Part shown: one piece after another, positions 19,264-27,188 of the stretch
How positions within the stretch are numbered: the first letter of the stretch is position 1
How the letters are laid out: every line of letters starts with the position of its first letter
Source: Roseateles_B sp041912595
Lineage (GTDB): Bacteria; Pseudomonadota; Gammaproteobacteria; Burkholderiales; Burkholderiaceae_C
Direction: 5' to 3'
Length of the DNA: 64,000 nt
Assembly (NCBI GenBank): GCA_041912595.1
Contig: JAYRMR010000001.1
Span: forward strand, 62,001 to 126,000
Translations under genes and position numbers: made by a program
Notes under the pieces: model-generated
Told to the model about the DNA's origin: nothing
Databases searched by the model: none
What the model saw: only the letters and a program-made list of their open reading frames with translations

Positions 19264-20363
19264 GACGGCACCTCCACCAGCAGCTCGAGCGCGGCCTGCG
19301 CCACGGCCGCGGGCGGCACGCCGCGCAGGCAGGGATGCAGGGGCTGCGGGCAGCGGCTCTGCAGGCAGTCGCGGCAGGGCACGTCATGGCTCAGCACGCG
19401 CGAGCGCACGCGCCAGGGCGTGTGCTGCGGGTTGGTCAGGGCATACACGTCCACCACCGGCGTGCCCAGCGCGGCGGCCAGGTGCACCGGCCCGCTGTTG
19501 TTGGCGACGAGCACACGGGCGCCCCCCACCAGCGCGGCCAGCTCGCCCACCGTCAGCGGCTCGGAGATCACGAGGGGCGTCCACCCCGGCACCGGCTCGC
19601 GCAGCGGCGCCAGCAGTGACGACTCACCCGCCCCCGCGCACACCACGAGCGCGAGGCCCGCGGGCGCACTCGCCCGCAGCTGCGCCATCGCGGCCGCGAA
19701 GGCCTCGGGGGGATAGCGGCGGGACGGCGCCGTGGCGCCCGGATGCAGAAGGACATAGGCCCGCCCCGTCCCCAGCCCGAGCGTCGCCAGCCGCTGCCGC
19801 ATCCGCGCCTCGTCCGCCGGCTGGCGCGTGAAGCGCAGGCGCGGATCCCCGGCCTTGAAGCCGACGCTCGCCACGAGATCGAGCTGCCGCTGCACCTCAT
19901 GCCGCATGCCCTGGCCCAGCACGTCGGACTCCGGCAGGCGGTCGCTCAACAGCCCATAGGCGGGCTCACGGCTGTGGGCCAGGCGCAGCGGAATGCCCGC
20001 GAGACGGCACAGCAGCGCGGCCGGCAGCGCACTCTGCGTGCAGGTGCTGAAGATGAGGGCGGCATCGAAGCGCTCCCGCCGCAGATGCCGCAGCAGCGCG
20101 CGCTCCGCATGGCCGGTGGCGGCATCGACGGGGCCGCGCACCCAGGGCGCCTCGAAGGCGATCACCTGGTCCAGCTCGGGCAGATGGGGCGCAAGCGCGG
20201 CCCCGGCCGGCGACGTCAGCAAGGTCAGGCGCGCCAGCGGCAGCGCCGCGCGGACGGCCGCCATCGCGGGCGTGCACATCAGCACGTCGCCCAGGCCGTC
20301 AAGCCGCACCAGCAGGACCCGGCGGGCCTGCCGCCAGGGCGCGGTCCGCGCGGTGTCGCTCAT
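19260..20363 (-). CDS. glycosyltransferase family 9 (heptosyltransferase-like)
   Basis: The second GT9 of the operon, 367 residues. It has VLLVRLDGLGDVLMCTPAMAAV at the N terminus, LLHPGATAPSRRYPPEAFA centrally, and NNSGPVHLAAALGTPVVDVY in the nucleotide-binding region. A Cys-rich segment CRDCLQSRCPQPLHPC near the end parallels the one in the GT9 at 17042. The ATG at 20363 overlaps the upstream stop. Two heptosyltransferases in one operon suggest at least two heptose additions to the same glycan, which is an inference. Confidence 0.88.
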   Translation of the reverse strand: MSDTARTAPWRQARRVLLVRLDGLGDVLMCTPAMAAVRAALPLARLTLLTSPAGAALAPHLPELDQVIAFEAPWVRGPVDAATGHAERALLRHLRRERFDAALIFSTCTQSALPAALLCRLAGIPLRLAHSREPAYGLLSDRLPESDVLGQGMRHEVQRQLDLVASVGFKAGDPRLRFTRQPADEARMRQRLATLGLGTGRAYVLLHPGATAPSRRYPPEAFAAAMAQLRASAPAGLALVVCAGAGESSLLAPLREPVPGWTPLVISEPLTVGELAALVGGARVLVANNSGPVHLAAALGTPVVDVYALTNPQHTPWRVRSRVLSHDVPCRDCLQSRCPQPLHPCLRGVPPAAVAQAALELLVEVPS

Positions 20364-21031
20364 GGGCGCGGCGCGACGGCACCGGCGGCCGGCACGGGGA
20401 GCGCCTCGTCCTCGAGCGCCACCGGCGGATGGCCGTCGCAGCGCAGGATGAAGGCCGTCGCGTCGGCAAATTTCATGGGCACATGCCCCCGCAGCAGCGG
20501 CCAGCGGCGGCGCAGGGGGCGCCCCGGCTCGATCAGCCGGACGCTGCGGCAGCCCGCCCGCCGGCTGGCCGCGCCCAGGCCCTCCTCCCAGCACAGGAAC
20601 CAGCCCCGGCGCAGGTCCAGGCGATGGCATTGCGCCGTGCGCTGCAGTACCTCGGGCAGCTCCTGCGGCGTCATCGGCGCGAGGATGCCGGCGGGATGCA
20701 CCTGCCCTTCCTCGGCGAGGCGCTGCATCAAGGCCCGGTTCGCGCCCGCCGAGCGCAGCGCCTGCGACGCCGGCTCCGGTGCGCCGGCATCGCCCATCTC
20801 CGCCCCGTTGACAAGCAGCACGCGATAGCCCCGCAGCTCCAGGGCCTGCAGCGCGGCGAGCGCGCGCGGGCGCCAGTGCACGGCCTCGACATCGGCCGCG
20901 TCGGGCAGGTGCCAGTCCAGCAGGCAGGCCTCGGGCACAAAGACCGCGGCCCGCCCCGGCAGCGGCTTGCGGCGGTTCGCGCGATGACCGTACTGATCGG
21001 TCCGCATCCCATGCAGCGCGTCGCCGTTCAT
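20360..21031 (-). CDS. degenerate GmhB-like HAD protein, probably non-catalytic
   Basis: A 223-residue protein that aligns by eye with the GmhB-type phosphatase at 1122-1751. Motif I FIDKDGTL is replaced by FVPEACLL, so both Asp residues are gone. Motif II SNQSG is NGAEM. LDLRRSWMIGDTLDD becomes LDLRRGWFLCWEEGL, losing the motif IV aspartates. The zinc ligands CxH and CxC are absent. The surrounding blocks (LDLRR, RRAGCRSVRLIEPG) remain alignable. The frame is intact and coupled on both sides by four-base overlaps, so it looks maintained and not decaying. A regulatory or scaffold role in the glycan operon is possible. Confidence 0.7.
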   Translation of the reverse strand: MNGDALHGMRTDQYGHRANRRKPLPGRAAVFVPEACLLDWHLPDAADVEAVHWRPRALAALQALELRGYRVLLVNGAEMGDAGAPEPASQALRSAGANRALMQRLAEEGQVHPAGILAPMTPQELPEVLQRTAQCHRLDLRRGWFLCWEEGLGAASRRAGCRSVRLIEPGRPLRRRWPLLRGHVPMKFADATAFILRCDGHPPVALEDEALPVPAAGAVAPRP

Positions 21032-22440
21032 GCCTTCGCTCCCCAGGCCGCAGCGGCCGACACCGGCTCGGACCACAAGGGCGCCCGCGCCGGCAGCGAG
21101 GGCATCGAGCCGCCCGCCGGCACCAGGCCCAGCCCGGCGGGCAACAGCCCCAGGCCACGGGCCGCAGGGGCGACCACGGTCTGGCGGCGCTCGGCCATCA
21201 CGCGGCGATAGACCGCCTCCAGCCGCGCGGCGACCTGGTCCCAGGTGAACATCCGGCGCACCCGCCCGAGCCCGGCCCGTCCCATGGCGGCGGCCTGCTG
21301 CGGATGCTGGCGCAGCCAGTCCAGATGGGCGGCCAGGGTGTCGGCGTCCATGGGCGGCACGAGGTAGCCGGTGACGCCGTCCACCACCGTGTGCTGGATG
21401 CCGCCCACGGCGCTGCCGATCACCGGGCGCGCGCAGGCCATGCTCTCCAGCGGCGTGATGCCGAAGGGCTCGTACCAGGGCGTGCTGACGAACACATCGG
21501 CCGCCTGGTAGTAGCTCGCCAGCTCCGGCCGGCTGCGGCGCCCGATGAACTGCACGCGGTCCTGCACGCCCAGCGACTGCGCGAGCCGGCGCAGCCGCCC
21601 GATCTCGGGCGTGAGGCGCTCGTCCGGCTGCTCCGACTCGCCGCCCACCACCAGCAGCCGCGCCCGCCGCGGGCACTCGTCGTTGTGGATGCCCGGCATG
21701 CGGGCCAGCGCGCGGATGACGTTGTCAATGCCCTTGCGCGGCACGAGGCGGCCGAGCTGCAGCACGATGAAGTCTCGCGGCGACAGCCCCAGGCGGGCCC
21801 GCGCGGCCTGCAGGTCGCCGGGGCGGAACTCGCGCAGGTCCACGCCGCAGGGCACCTCGGTGATCTGGCGTTCGGGCACGCGGTAGTGGGTCATGAGGTC
21901 CTGCCGGTCCTGCGGGCACTCGGCGATGACCCGGTCCGCCCCGTGCGCCACCTGGCGCTCCAGGTCCACGCGCTCTAACGGGAAGCCATCGGCCCCGGCC
22001 TGATGCAGGCGGCGCACGGCACCCAGCGCATGGAAGGTCACGACCAGCGGCAGGCCCAGGCGCCGCTGCAGCTGCAGCCCTGCCAGACCCGACATGAAGA
22101 AGTTCGCGTGCACGAGGTCGCAGGGCGGCAGGCGCCGCAGCAGCGCGCGGGCCTGGAGCTCGAAATCGCGCACATGCGGCAGCAGCTGCTCCTTCGGGAC
22201 GAACTGCGCCGGGCCCGCGTCCAGGTGGTGCACACGCACGCCCTCGCCCATGGCCTGCATCGCGGGCAGCTCGGGGCTGTCGCGCCGCGTGAGCACCTCC
22301 ACCTCATGGCCGCGCCGGGCCAGCGCCGCCGCCACGTGGGCGACGTAGACGTTCTGCCCGCCGGCGTCCACGCTGCCGGCCCGGGCCAGGGGTGAGGCGT
22401 GTTCGCTGATGAGGACGATGCGTAGGGACCGGGCTGCCAT
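21028..22440 (-). CDS. glycosyltransferase family 4 (sucrose-synthase/MshA-like)
   Basis: A 470-residue GT4 enzyme and the first gene of the minus-strand glycan operon. The N terminus RIVLISEHASPL, then SVDAGGQNVYVAHVAAALARR, is the acceptor-side glycine loop of this family. The C-terminal domain has QLGRLVPRKGIDNVIRAL, FVSTPWYEPFGITPLESMAC with the E-x7-E spacing, and RPVIGSAVGGI. A strong GGAGG lies 5 bases before the ATG at 22440. A sigma-54-type promoter match is found 34-48 bases upstream. It overlaps the next gene by four bases. Confidence 0.9.
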   Translation of the reverse strand: MAARSLRIVLISEHASPLARAGSVDAGGQNVYVAHVAAALARRGHEVEVLTRRDSPELPAMQAMGEGVRVHHLDAGPAQFVPKEQLLPHVRDFELQARALLRRLPPCDLVHANFFMSGLAGLQLQRRLGLPLVVTFHALGAVRRLHQAGADGFPLERVDLERQVAHGADRVIAECPQDRQDLMTHYRVPERQITEVPCGVDLREFRPGDLQAARARLGLSPRDFIVLQLGRLVPRKGIDNVIRALARMPGIHNDECPRRARLLVVGGESEQPDERLTPEIGRLRRLAQSLGVQDRVQFIGRRSRPELASYYQAADVFVSTPWYEPFGITPLESMACARPVIGSAVGGIQHTVVDGVTGYLVPPMDADTLAAHLDWLRQHPQQAAAMGRAGLGRVRRMFTWDQVAARLEAVYRRVMAERRQTVVAPAARGLGLLPAGLGLVPAGGSMPSLPARAPLWSEPVSAAAAWGAKA

Positions 22441-22472
22441 GGCGCCTCCGTGTTGTGTGTCGTGCCCAGCCA

Positions 22473-22488
22473 AGGCAAGCGCAGTGCC
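22473..22488 (-). promoter_or_regulatory. candidate sigma-54 promoter of the seven-gene glycan operon
   Basis: On the minus strand the sequence reads GGGCAC, five bases, then TTGCC. GG (22487-22486) is exactly ten bases from GC (22475-22474). It matches TGGCAC-N5-TTGC except for the first T. The predicted start site near 22462 gives a 22-base leader that just accommodates the GGAGG site before the ATG at 22440. A GAFTGA-containing activator gene in the same locus (3072-4643) makes this more than a chance resemblance. Confidence 0.5.
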
Positions 22489-22625
22489 CGCCGCTCCCGC
22501 CCCCCTGCCGCAAATCTTGCCGACGCCGCCGCGGCGCCATGGCATGGCACTTGCCGACCCGGTCGTGGCAACTGCCTTGATGGCATGCGTCCGTATCCAC
22601 CCTGAACATCGCAAAGGAACTCAAG

Positions 22626-23438
22626 ATGTATGTACGACACGGCCTCAACTCCGGAGCACCGGCGCGCAGCGCGTCTTGGCGCGGCAGCCTCTGCCTGGCC
22701 TTGATCAGCTGCCTGGCCGCGACGGGCGTCAGCGCACAGACCGGCACGGGTACCGGCTCCGGCTCCAACACGGGCTCCAACACCGGCACCACCTCGGGTA
22801 GCAACAGCGGCACCGGCATGGGCAGCAACGCCAGCGCGGCGCGCATGTCCAGCATGAACGAACCCAGCCTGGCCCAGCAGGACCAGCATTGGGGCAGCGG
22901 CGGCAGCTACGGCAGCGCCTATGCCGGCAGTGACTACTCCTGGATTCCCTACACCCACCGCGGCTACGTCGGGATCAGCCTCGGCAACTCCGACTACGAC
23001 ACGCCCTGCGGCCCGGCCCCGCTGAGCTGCGACAACCGTGACCGCTCCGTCGCGATCTACACCGGGGGCATGTTCAATGACTTCCTCGGCCTCGAGATCG
23101 GCGCGCGCCACTTCGGCAAGGTCAACCGCGCCGGTGGCGAGGCACGGGCCTACGGCGCGAACATCAGCCTCGTCGGCATGCTGGACATGGAGAACGTCAA
23201 CCTCTACCTGAAGGCGGGCGCGATCTACGGCCACACCAAGGTGACGGTCGATCCCCTCTCGGGCGCGCCCTTCGGCACCGCCACCGGTTGGGGGCCGTCC
23301 GCCACGATCGGCGTCGGCTTCAACTTCAATCGCAACTTCAATGTGGCGATCGAGCGCAGCCGCGACCGCTTCGACCTCGCTGGCGGCGGCCGCACCTATG
23401 TGCAGAGCACGAGCCTGGCGCTGAAGTACCGCTTCTGA
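22626..23438 (+). CDS. outer-membrane beta-barrel protein with Gly/Ser/Thr-rich N-terminal linker
   Basis: A 270-residue exported protein. A signal peptide (SLCLALISCLAATGVSAQ) ends near residue 38. A low-complexity segment of GT/GS/SNT repeats follows (about 39-75). The rest has alternating aromatic and small residues typical of an OmpA/OmpW-type eight-stranded barrel (GYVGISLGNSDYD, LYLKAGAIYGHTKVTV, ATIGVGFNFNRNFNVAIE). The last residues ALKYRF end in the C-terminal Phe expected for BAM insertion. AAAGGAA lies about 8 bases before the ATG. It is divergent from the GT4 operon. A porin-like or adhesive role is possible; no specific function is recognised. Confidence 0.8.
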   Translation: MYVRHGLNSGAPARSASWRGSLCLALISCLAATGVSAQTGTGTGSGSNTGSNTGTTSGSNSGTGMGSNASAARMSSMNEPSLAQQDQHWGSGGSYGSAYAGSDYSWIPYTHRGYVGISLGNSDYDTPCGPAPLSCDNRDRSVAIYTGGMFNDFLGLEIGARHFGKVNRAGGEARAYGANISLVGMLDMENVNLYLKAGAIYGHTKVTVDPLSGAPFGTATGWGPSATIGVGFNFNRNFNVAIERSRDRFDLAGGGRTYVQSTSLALKYRF

Positions 23439-23486
23439 AGTACCGCTGCTGAAGCACGGCTTCCGCCGTCGCCGATGACGCAAGAC

Positions 23487-23513
23487 AAGAGGCCCCGCGG
23501 GGCCTCTTTCTTG
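23487..23513 (+). terminator. intrinsic terminator after the outer-membrane protein gene
   Basis: Stem AAGAGGCCC/GGGCCTCTT around a short CGCG loop, followed by TCTTG. It lies between convergent genes, 48 bases after the barrel gene stop and just before the OmpA-like lipoprotein stop on the other strand. It may act in both directions. Confidence 0.75.
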
Positions 23514-23528
23514 TGGGCGATCGGCCCC

Positions 23529-24374
23529 TCAGCGATAGCTCAGCCGCCCCTGCGCATCGGAGAAGAGGATCTCCACCCGGCGGTTCTGCTGCCGGCCCGC
23601 GGCGGTGGCGTTGTCGGCGACGGGGTATTCCTCCCCGAAGGCCCGCACCTCCACGCGGTCCGGGGCGACGCCCGAGCGGACCAGCGCGCCGCGCACGGCC
23701 TCGGCACGGCGCTGCGACAGACGCTGGTTCATGGCCGCGCCGCCCGTGCTGTCGGTGAAGCCCTCGATCAGGACGCGGCGCTCGGGATGCTGGCGCAGCA
23801 CCTCGGCCAGACGGTCGATGGAGCGGCGCACGCCGGGCTGGAGCTCGGCGCGGCCGGTCGCGAAGAGCATGTCCTTGAGCATCACGGTCAGCCCGCGCTG
23901 CGTGTTGCGGGCATCGAGCTCGGCGAGGTCACGCTGCAGGCGGGCGGCCTGCTCCTGGGCGTCGGACGCGCTGCGTCGAGCGTCCGCCTCCCCGGCGCGC
24001 GCGCGGGCCAGCTCGGCCTCGCGGGCCTGCAGGCGCAGGCGGTCGCGCTCCGCACCGGACTGCTGCACCTGCGCATCGGCGTCCCGGCGGCTGGCCTGGG
24101 CGCGCAGGGCCTGGAGGTCGACGCTGGCGAGGTAGGCCAGGTGGCGGGTCTGCTCGAGGTTGTGCTCGACGCTGTAGTAGCGCTGGGCCCGCGTGAGCAT
24201 GCCGCGCACCTGGCCGAGCTCGGCCGCGGCCTGGCGCTGGACCATGGGGTCCGCCGCGGCTTCGCGGTATTCGCGCTCCGCGGCATCCAGGGCCGGATCG
24301 CGCTCCGGCAGCGTCTGGCAGGCGGCCAGCGCGCTGACGGCCACGGCCGTCATGAGGGTCTTGAGTTCTCGCAT
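23529..24374 (-). CDS. OmpA-family peptidoglycan-associated lipoprotein
   Basis: A 281-residue lipoprotein. Signal peptide MRELKTLMTAVAVSALAACQ has a lipobox ending in AAC (Cys19). Residues about 30-150 are a long Ala/Glu/Arg-rich coiled coil. An OmpA-like domain follows, with LFATGRAELQPG, a peptidoglycan-contact segment GFTDSTGGAAMNQRLSQRRA and NRRVEI. This links the outer membrane to peptidoglycan. GGAG precedes the ATG at 24374. It lies 79 bases downstream of another lipoprotein gene on the same strand, a pairing (DUF4398 plus OmpA) often seen together. Confidence 0.88.
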   Translation of the reverse strand: MRELKTLMTAVAVSALAACQTLPERDPALDAAEREYREAAADPMVQRQAAAELGQVRGMLTRAQRYYSVEHNLEQTRHLAYLASVDLQALRAQASRRDADAQVQQSGAERDRLRLQAREAELARARAGEADARRSASDAQEQAARLQRDLAELDARNTQRGLTVMLKDMLFATGRAELQPGVRRSIDRLAEVLRQHPERRVLIEGFTDSTGGAAMNQRLSQRRAEAVRGALVRSGVAPDRVEVRAFGEEYPVADNATAAGRQQNRRVEILFSDAQGRLSYR

Positions 24375-24453
24375 GGGGGCTCCTGCAATCAAGGAATGGG
24401 CGGGCCGGGCGACCACGCGGCGCACCGGCATGGCCGCTCGGTGGCGCCGACGT

Positions 24454-24855
24454 TCAGCGCGAGGCCGCGCTGCCCGGCGGCCGGGCGGCGCTGCGCTGCA
24501 GCTCGTCACGCAGCGTCTGCATGGACTGCTGCACCTCCGCCAGCGCGCGCTGCGAGCGCTGCTGCGCCGAGCGCGCGCGGGCGAGCTCGGCGTCCGCCGC
24601 CGCCTCCTCGGCGAGGCGGTGCGCGCGCAGGCGGTCGGTCGGGGCGAGCTGCTTGGCGCGCTCGAGCTTGGCCCGGGCGCGCGACAGCTCGGGCGCGGAC
24701 AGCTCCTCGGCGCCGTCGCTGCGGGCCGCGTCGATGGCAACCTGCGCCGCGGCCACCGAGGCCGGCGGACCGCTGGGCGTGGCGCAGGCCGCCAGGGCCA
24801 GCAATCCTGCGATCAGTGATGCGGCATGCAGCCGTCTTGCAGAAGAATGTGTCAT
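24454..24855 (-). CDS. small DUF4398-type lipoprotein
   Basis: A 133-residue lipoprotein with signal peptide HAASLIAGLLALAACATP and lipobox Cys at about residue 24. The mature part is a helical, Ala/Arg/Glu-rich coiled coil with repeated heptad-like segments (ELSRARAKLERAKQLAP, EEAAADAELARARSAQQ). AAAGGAAGG sits directly upstream of the ATG at 24855. It is followed on the same strand by the OmpA-like lipoprotein and probably co-transcribed. The molecular role of DUF4398 proteins is not established. Confidence 0.8.
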   Translation of the reverse strand: MTHSSARRLHAASLIAGLLALAACATPSGPPASVAAAQVAIDAARSDGAEELSAPELSRARAKLERAKQLAPTDRLRAHRLAEEAAADAELARARSAQQRSQRALAEVQQSMQTLRDELQRSAARPPGSAASR

Positions 24856-24918
24856 GGCCTTCCTTTGGGTTCTTGGGCCCCGGCTTGGGGCAGCTTTCAT
24901 GCCCGACGACCGGGCAAG

Positions 24919-25003
24919 GCGGTCGGGCTCATGCCCGCCAGTCCTCGGCTGCGGTCGGGCTCATGCCCGCCAGTCCTCGGCTGCGGTCGGGCTCATGCCC
25001 GCC
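24919..25003. repeat. 32-bp direct repeats (2.7 copies) with internal hairpin
   Basis: Two exact 32-base units (24919-24950 and 24951-24982) and a 21-base partial third (24983-25003) lie head to tail without spacers. Each contains GGGC-TCAT-GCCC, able to form a small hairpin. The third copy supplies the TGA stop codon (24993-24995) of the GT4 gene on the minus strand. The array sits between that stop and the DUF4398 lipoprotein start, where it could attenuate or stabilise mRNA. Confidence 0.8.
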
Positions 25004-26183
25004 CGAGAGCACTGACATCCTCCAGGCGATGCGGCTCGCGGGTCTGGCGGGCCAGGGCCTGCATCAGGGCGGCGACGCGGTCGAGGCTGGGCCGCAGATC
25101 GAGGCGCTCCACCATGTCGCGGCGGGCCGCGGCGCCCATGGCCTGGCGTCGCTCGGGCGCGTCGAGGAGCTGGCGGATGCGGCCGGCGAGGTCCTCGATG
25201 TCGCGCGGGGCCACAAGCCAGCCGCTGATGCCGTGCTGCACGATCTCCGGCATGCCCCCCACGCGGGTGCCGACCACCGGGACGCCGCTGGCCAGGCCTT
25301 CCATCACGGCCAGGGGCATGGCCTCGGAATGCGAGCAGGACACGAGCACGTCGAGCTCGCGGTACAGCGTGCTCATGTCATCCCGCTGCCCCGCCATCCG
25401 CACGCGCTCGCCGAGTCCGAGGCGCGCGAGGTCCGCCTCCAGCGAGCCTCGCAGCGGTCCGTCGCCCACCATCACGAAACGGGTGCCCGGCGGCAGCCCC
25501 TCGGACAGCAGCGTCGCCGCGCGCAGGAACTGCTCCGGGCCCTTCTCCGGCGACAGACGCCCGACAAAGCCCACCAGCGGCGCCGCGGCGTCCATGCCCA
25601 GCTGATGGCGCAGGCCGTCCAGCGGGCGCGGGCCGGGATGGAAGCAGCGCGTGTCCACGCCATTGGGCTCGCAGCTGAGCCGGCGGCGGTCCACGCCCAC
25701 GCCCAGCGCGTGCAGATAGCTGTGACGGCACACCACGCTCAGATGGCTGCGGACGGCGCGATGCACCTCCAGATCCAGCAGCGTGAGCTGCCGGCCATGG
25801 ACGGTGCACAGCAGTGGCAGGTCCGTCAGGCGCGACACCAGCCCGCCCAGTGCATGCGCATTGGGCAGGTGCGCGTGCAGCAGGTCGACGCCCGTGCTGC
25901 GGGCCAGCGCCTGCCCGAGCTGGGCCGCGCTCCAGGCCGGATCCTCGGGCATGGGAATGCAGACCACATCCGCCCCCAGCGCCCGCATGGCGGCGCTGAA
26001 GCGGCCTTCGTAGGGGCAGACGACGGTGATGCGGAAGCGCTCGCGCGGCAGATGTTGCAGCAATCGCTCGACCCAGCATTCCATGCCCCCGACGATGGCG
26101 TTGCCCACGAGCTCCATCACATGGATGCGGCGCGTGGCGAGCGCACTGCCCGGCCCGGTGGTGGCGATGGTCTGTCCCTGCAT
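24993..26183 (-). CDS. glycosyltransferase family 4
   Basis: A 396-residue GT4 enzyme. The acceptor side has IHVMELVGNAIVGGMECWVERLL. The donor side has VGFVGRLSPEKGPEQFLRAA, VMVGDGPLRGSLE and LVSCSHSEAMPLAVMEGLASG with the E-x7-E spacing, then GVPVVGTRVGGMPEIV. The ATG at 26183 has GAGG about 11 bases upstream. It lies 12 bases after the amidohydrolase gene, consistent with one operon from 28496. The last codons and stop are formed by a tandem repeat (24919-25003). Confidence 0.9.
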   Translation of the reverse strand: MQGQTIATTGPGSALATRRIHVMELVGNAIVGGMECWVERLLQHLPRERFRITVVCPYEGRFSAAMRALGADVVCIPMPEDPAWSAAQLGQALARSTGVDLLHAHLPNAHALGGLVSRLTDLPLLCTVHGRQLTLLDLEVHRAVRSHLSVVCRHSYLHALGVGVDRRRLSCEPNGVDTRCFHPGPRPLDGLRHQLGMDAAAPLVGFVGRLSPEKGPEQFLRAATLLSEGLPPGTRFVMVGDGPLRGSLEADLARLGLGERVRMAGQRDDMSTLYRELDVLVSCSHSEAMPLAVMEGLASGVPVVGTRVGGMPEIVQHGISGWLVAPRDIEDLAGRIRQLLDAPERRQAMGAAARRDMVERLDLRPSLDRVAALMQALARQTREPHRLEDVSALGRA

Positions 26184-26195
26184 CGGTCGGCATCC

Positions 26196-27176
26196 TCAAC
26201 AGCAGCGCCCCAGCAGCGCGAGACCCTGGCCGCCGCGACGCAGGTGCTGAGCCAGGCCGGGCGAAGCATCCGTCTCGGTCGGCAGCGTCGCAGGCGGCAA
26301 GGGCGGGAAGGAGGGGCGCTCCGAGGTCGCCGGCACGGACCGCGGCCCGTCCGCCGGGCGGCCCGCCGCCGGCAGGCGCAGCCATGCGGCCGCCGTGCCC
26401 CAGAGCAACTGCTCGCGCGCCGCGGCGTCCAGGCCCAGCTCGTCCATGAGCGTCTGCACCCAGCCGCAGCGCTCGCGCAGATGCGCCCCGCTGCAGGGGA
26501 GGAAGCAGTCGCTGCCGAACTGCAGCGAGCCGGGGCCGAGCACCTCCAGCATGCGGGCCAGCACCTCTCGCCGATAGGGCGGCGGCGGGCCGAAGGAGAT
26601 GTCCAGGCGGAACTGCGCGTCCTCGTAGGGCACCTGGTGGATGCGGTCGATCAGCGCGACGGCCAGGGCCTCGTCCGTCCAGGGCCAGCCCATGTGGGCC
26701 AGCGTCACGCGGGCGCCGGGATGGTCGCGCAGGGCCTCGAAGTAGGTGGGGCGGCAGAAGCGCCCCGAGCGGCCGTCGATGAAGATGCCGCTGTGAAAGA
26801 GCATGGGCAGTGACAGGGCGGAGGCCACCTCGTAGACGCTGTGCGCGCGCTCCTCGAAGGGATACCAGCCCGTCGGCACCATCTTCACGCCGTGCAGGCC
26901 CAGATGCTCGATGGCATGGCGCAGGTCCTGCGCCGCGTGGTCGTGACGGGGGTCCACGACGGCGAAACCGCTCAGGCGGTCCTCATGGCCGCGCACCAGG
27001 CGCGCGAGGTGGTCGTTGGCGCGGCGCAGCGAACCCGCATCGCCCAGCGAGTAGCCGGGGCTCAGGAACGGCGCCAGGAGGACGGCGTGCTCAATGCCCG
27101 CTTCGTCCAGCGAGCGCAGCACACCGGCGCTGTCTTCCCTGCCGCTGCAGTGCAGGTGGGCATCCAGGATGCGCAT
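26196..27176 (-). CDS. amidohydrolase-2 family metal-dependent hydrolase
   Basis: A 326-residue TIM-barrel protein. Metal-binding landmarks are the N-terminal DAHLHC (HxH), a His in LPMLFHSGIF, LAHMGWPW and a late Asp in FGSDCFLP. The barrel ends near residue 270; a Pro/Ser/Thr-rich tail of about 55 residues follows. Members of this family include decarboxylases and hydrolases, so the reaction is uncertain. It sits between two glycosyltransferase genes with 12-base gaps on either side. That placement suggests glycan modification or a small-molecule role tied to the locus. Confidence 0.8.
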   Translation of the reverse strand: MRILDAHLHCSGREDSAGVLRSLDEAGIEHAVLLAPFLSPGYSLGDAGSLRRANDHLARLVRGHEDRLSGFAVVDPRHDHAAQDLRHAIEHLGLHGVKMVPTGWYPFEERAHSVYEVASALSLPMLFHSGIFIDGRSGRFCRPTYFEALRDHPGARVTLAHMGWPWTDEALAVALIDRIHQVPYEDAQFRLDISFGPPPPYRREVLARMLEVLGPGSLQFGSDCFLPCSGAHLRERCGWVQTLMDELGLDAAAREQLLWGTAAAWLRLPAAGRPADGPRSVPATSERPSFPPLPPATLPTETDASPGLAQHLRRGGQGLALLGRCC

Positions 27177-27188
27177 GGCGGGCCCGGC

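Noticed and set aside
22566..22580. Possible sigma-54 promoter for the outer-membrane protein (TGGCA and TTGA)
   Set aside because: The nearly invariant C of the -12 GC is replaced by A; too weak to claim.
24919..25003. CRISPR-like array
   Set aside because: The 32-base units are directly adjacent with no unique spacers and no cas genes nearby.
23475..26813. A 1112-codon plus-strand open frame
   Set aside because: It lies opposite an OmpA-like lipoprotein, a DUF4398 lipoprotein, a GT4 and an amidohydrolase, all with clear motifs and ribosome sites.
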